The notes beneath the pieces are model-generated. The model searched no databases and had not been told where the DNA came from. It saw nothing but the letters and a program-made list of their open reading frames with translations. The translations under genes were made by a program, and so were the position numbers. Shown piece after piece: positions 7,057 to 8,126 of a DNA stretch of 8,126 nucleotides; the first letter of the stretch is position 1; every line of letters starts with the position of its first letter. Source of the DNA: DASQDT01 sp036380435. Its GTDB lineage: Bacteria > Acidobacteriota > Blastocatellia > Pyrinomonadales > Pyrinomonadaceae. The stretch lies in the NCBI GenBank assembly GCA_036380435.1, contig DASVES010000321.1:1-8126 (forward strand). The letters run 5' to 3'.

Positions 7057-8126
7057 TCATCCCCACGTCTGTTTCGCCTCGTAGCTCTCGGCCGTGTGCT
7101 CGGGCCGGTCGGTGAGGACGGGGTGGCGGCCGTAGAGTTCGGAGAGACGACGTAAGCGCGTCGCGAGGTCGGCGCTCAGGTCGGCGGCGCGGTAGCGCCA
7201 GGCCCAGTTGCCGGACATCGTGGCGGGCGTGTTCATACGCGCTTCCGACCCGAGGCCGAGCAAGTCCTGCAAGGGAACGAGCGCCGTGTCGCCGGCCGAG
7301 GCGAAGACGGCGCGGATGAAGTCCCAGTTGATCTCCGTGCCATCCGATTCAAGGTAGTCGAGACAGTAGCGTCGCTCGCGCTCGATCTGCGCGGCGCTGC
7401 GCACGGAGGCGCCGAGCGTGGGGTCGCTGCGGAACCAGCCGACGGCCGTGTCGTTGTCGTGTGTGCCGGTGTAGACGACCGTGTTGCGGACGTAGTTGTG
7501 CGGCAAGTCCTTGTTCGTCGTGTCGGAGCTGAAGCCGAACTGGAAGATACGCATGCCGGGAAAGTCGAACTCGTCGCGCAGCTCGATCACGTCCGGGGTG
7601 ATGAAGCCGAGGTCTTCGGCGATGATGGGGAGCGTGCCCAGCTCGTGCTTGATGGCGTGGAAGAGTTCGCGGCCCGGCGCGTAGACCCAGCGGCCGCGCT
7701 CGGCCGTCTGGTCGCCGCCGGGTATCTCCCAGTAGGCGGCAAACCCCCGGAAGTGATCGACGCGGATGATGTCCACAAGCGAGAGCATCCCGCGCACGCG
7801 CTCGACCCACCACGCGAAGCCGTCTTCGACCATCCGGCCCCAGTCGTAGATGGGATTGCCCCAGAGCTGCCCCGTCCGGCTGAAGTAGTCGGGCGGGACG
7901 CCGGCGATAACACGGGGCCGTCCCGCGCTGTCCAACTTGAAGAGGTGGGGCTTGGCCCACACGTCGGCCGAGTCGTGCGCGACGAAGATGGGAATGTCGC
8001 CGATGATTCGCACGCCGTGCTCCCGACAATAGGCGCGCAGGCGCGTCCACTGGCGGAAGAAGAGGAACTGTTTGAACTTGACCTCATCGATCTCTTCGGC
8101 GAGACGCGCGCGCGCCGACGCGAGCG
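7057..8126 (-). CDS. malQ: 4-alpha-glucanotransferase (amylomaltase, GH77), 5' end cut by window edge
   Basis: The cytoplasmic disproportionating enzyme that transfers alpha-1,4-glucan segments between maltodextrins and releases glucose. The frame is open from the window edge and ends at TGA 7057-7059, giving 355 visible residues of a family normally near 500, so the N-terminal part lies outside. It runs from a KFKQFLFFRQW helix through RIIGDIPIFVAHDSADVW and GVPPDYFSRTGQLWGNPIYDW, both hallmarks of GH77. Catalytic residues are intact: the nucleophile Asp in IIRVDHFRGF (codon 7756-7758), the acid/base Glu in IIAEDLGF (7615-7617) and the stabilising Asp in YTGTHDND (7456-7458). The C-terminus is the usual short helical end with no added domain. 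A GTG at 8013 falls inside the conserved barrel and cannot be the true start. It is the first visible gene of the cluster and would process imported maltose and maltodextrins. Confidence 0.95.
   Translation of the reverse strand, partial: LASARARLAEEIDEVKFKQFLFFRQWTRLRAYCREHGVRIIGDIPIFVAHDSADVWAKPHLFKLDSAGRPRVIAGVPPDYFSRTGQLWGNPIYDWGRMVEDGFAWWVERVRGMLSLVDIIRVDHFRGFAAYWEIPGGDQTAERGRWVYAPGRELFHAIKHELGTLPIIAEDLGFITPDVIELRDEFDFPGMRIFQFGFSSDTTNKDLPHNYVRNTVVYTGTHDNDTAVGWFRSDPTLGASVRSAAQIERERRYCLDYLESDGTEINWDFIRAVFASAGDTALVPLQDLLGLGSEARMNTPATMSGNWAWRYRAADLSADLATRLRRLSELYGRHPVLTDRPEHTAESYEAKQTWG

Overview
The window carries six genes, all on the minus strand and closely packed, so the biological order runs from the right edge (8126) to the left edge (1). 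They form a maltodextrin/starch-use cluster that extends past both ends. In transcription order it holds: the C-terminal two thirds of a GH77 4-alpha-glucanotransferase (malQ, cut by the right edge); a secreted GH13 enzyme of the neopullulanase/cyclomaltodextrinase type; a short-chain dehydrogenase/reductase; a 12-helix MFS sugar transporter of the SLC45/sucrose-maltose type; an exported protein with a TIMP/NTR-like head and carboxypeptidase-regulatory-like beta-sandwich repeats; and a second exported, possibly lipidated GH13 enzyme cut by the left edge.

Gaps in transcription order are 87, 20, 117 and 59 nt, followed by a 4-nt ATGA stop/start overlap. That pattern fits one operon. The two larger gaps are where the non-coding structure sits: a four-copy heptamer tandem repeat (7021-7048) after malQ, and a long imperfect inverted repeat (31-nt arms, 4192-4278) between the dehydrogenase and the transporter. 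No rRNA, tRNA, CRISPR array, transposase or regulator gene is visible, and no non-genic stretch exceeds 300 bases.

Proposed working model (inference): the two exported GH13 enzymes cut alpha-glucan or maltodextrin outside the inner membrane, the MFS protein imports the resulting maltose or short oligosaccharides, and MalQ rearranges them in the cytoplasm. The beta-sandwich protein may bind glycan or support the cell surface, and the role of the dehydrogenase is open. No SusC/TonB-dependent receptor or LacI-type regulator lies inside the window.

The organism is a GC-rich Gram-negative-type bacterium. Exported carboxypeptidase-regulatory-like proteins, an SLC45-like bacterial transporter next to GH13/GH77 genes, and heptamer intergenic repeats would suit an acidobacterium (Blastocatellia-like), but this is an impression from gene content, not a computed placement. 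The enzymes themselves look like members of known families; the least explained parts are the hairpin repeat, the dehydrogenase and the NTR-like multidomain protein.
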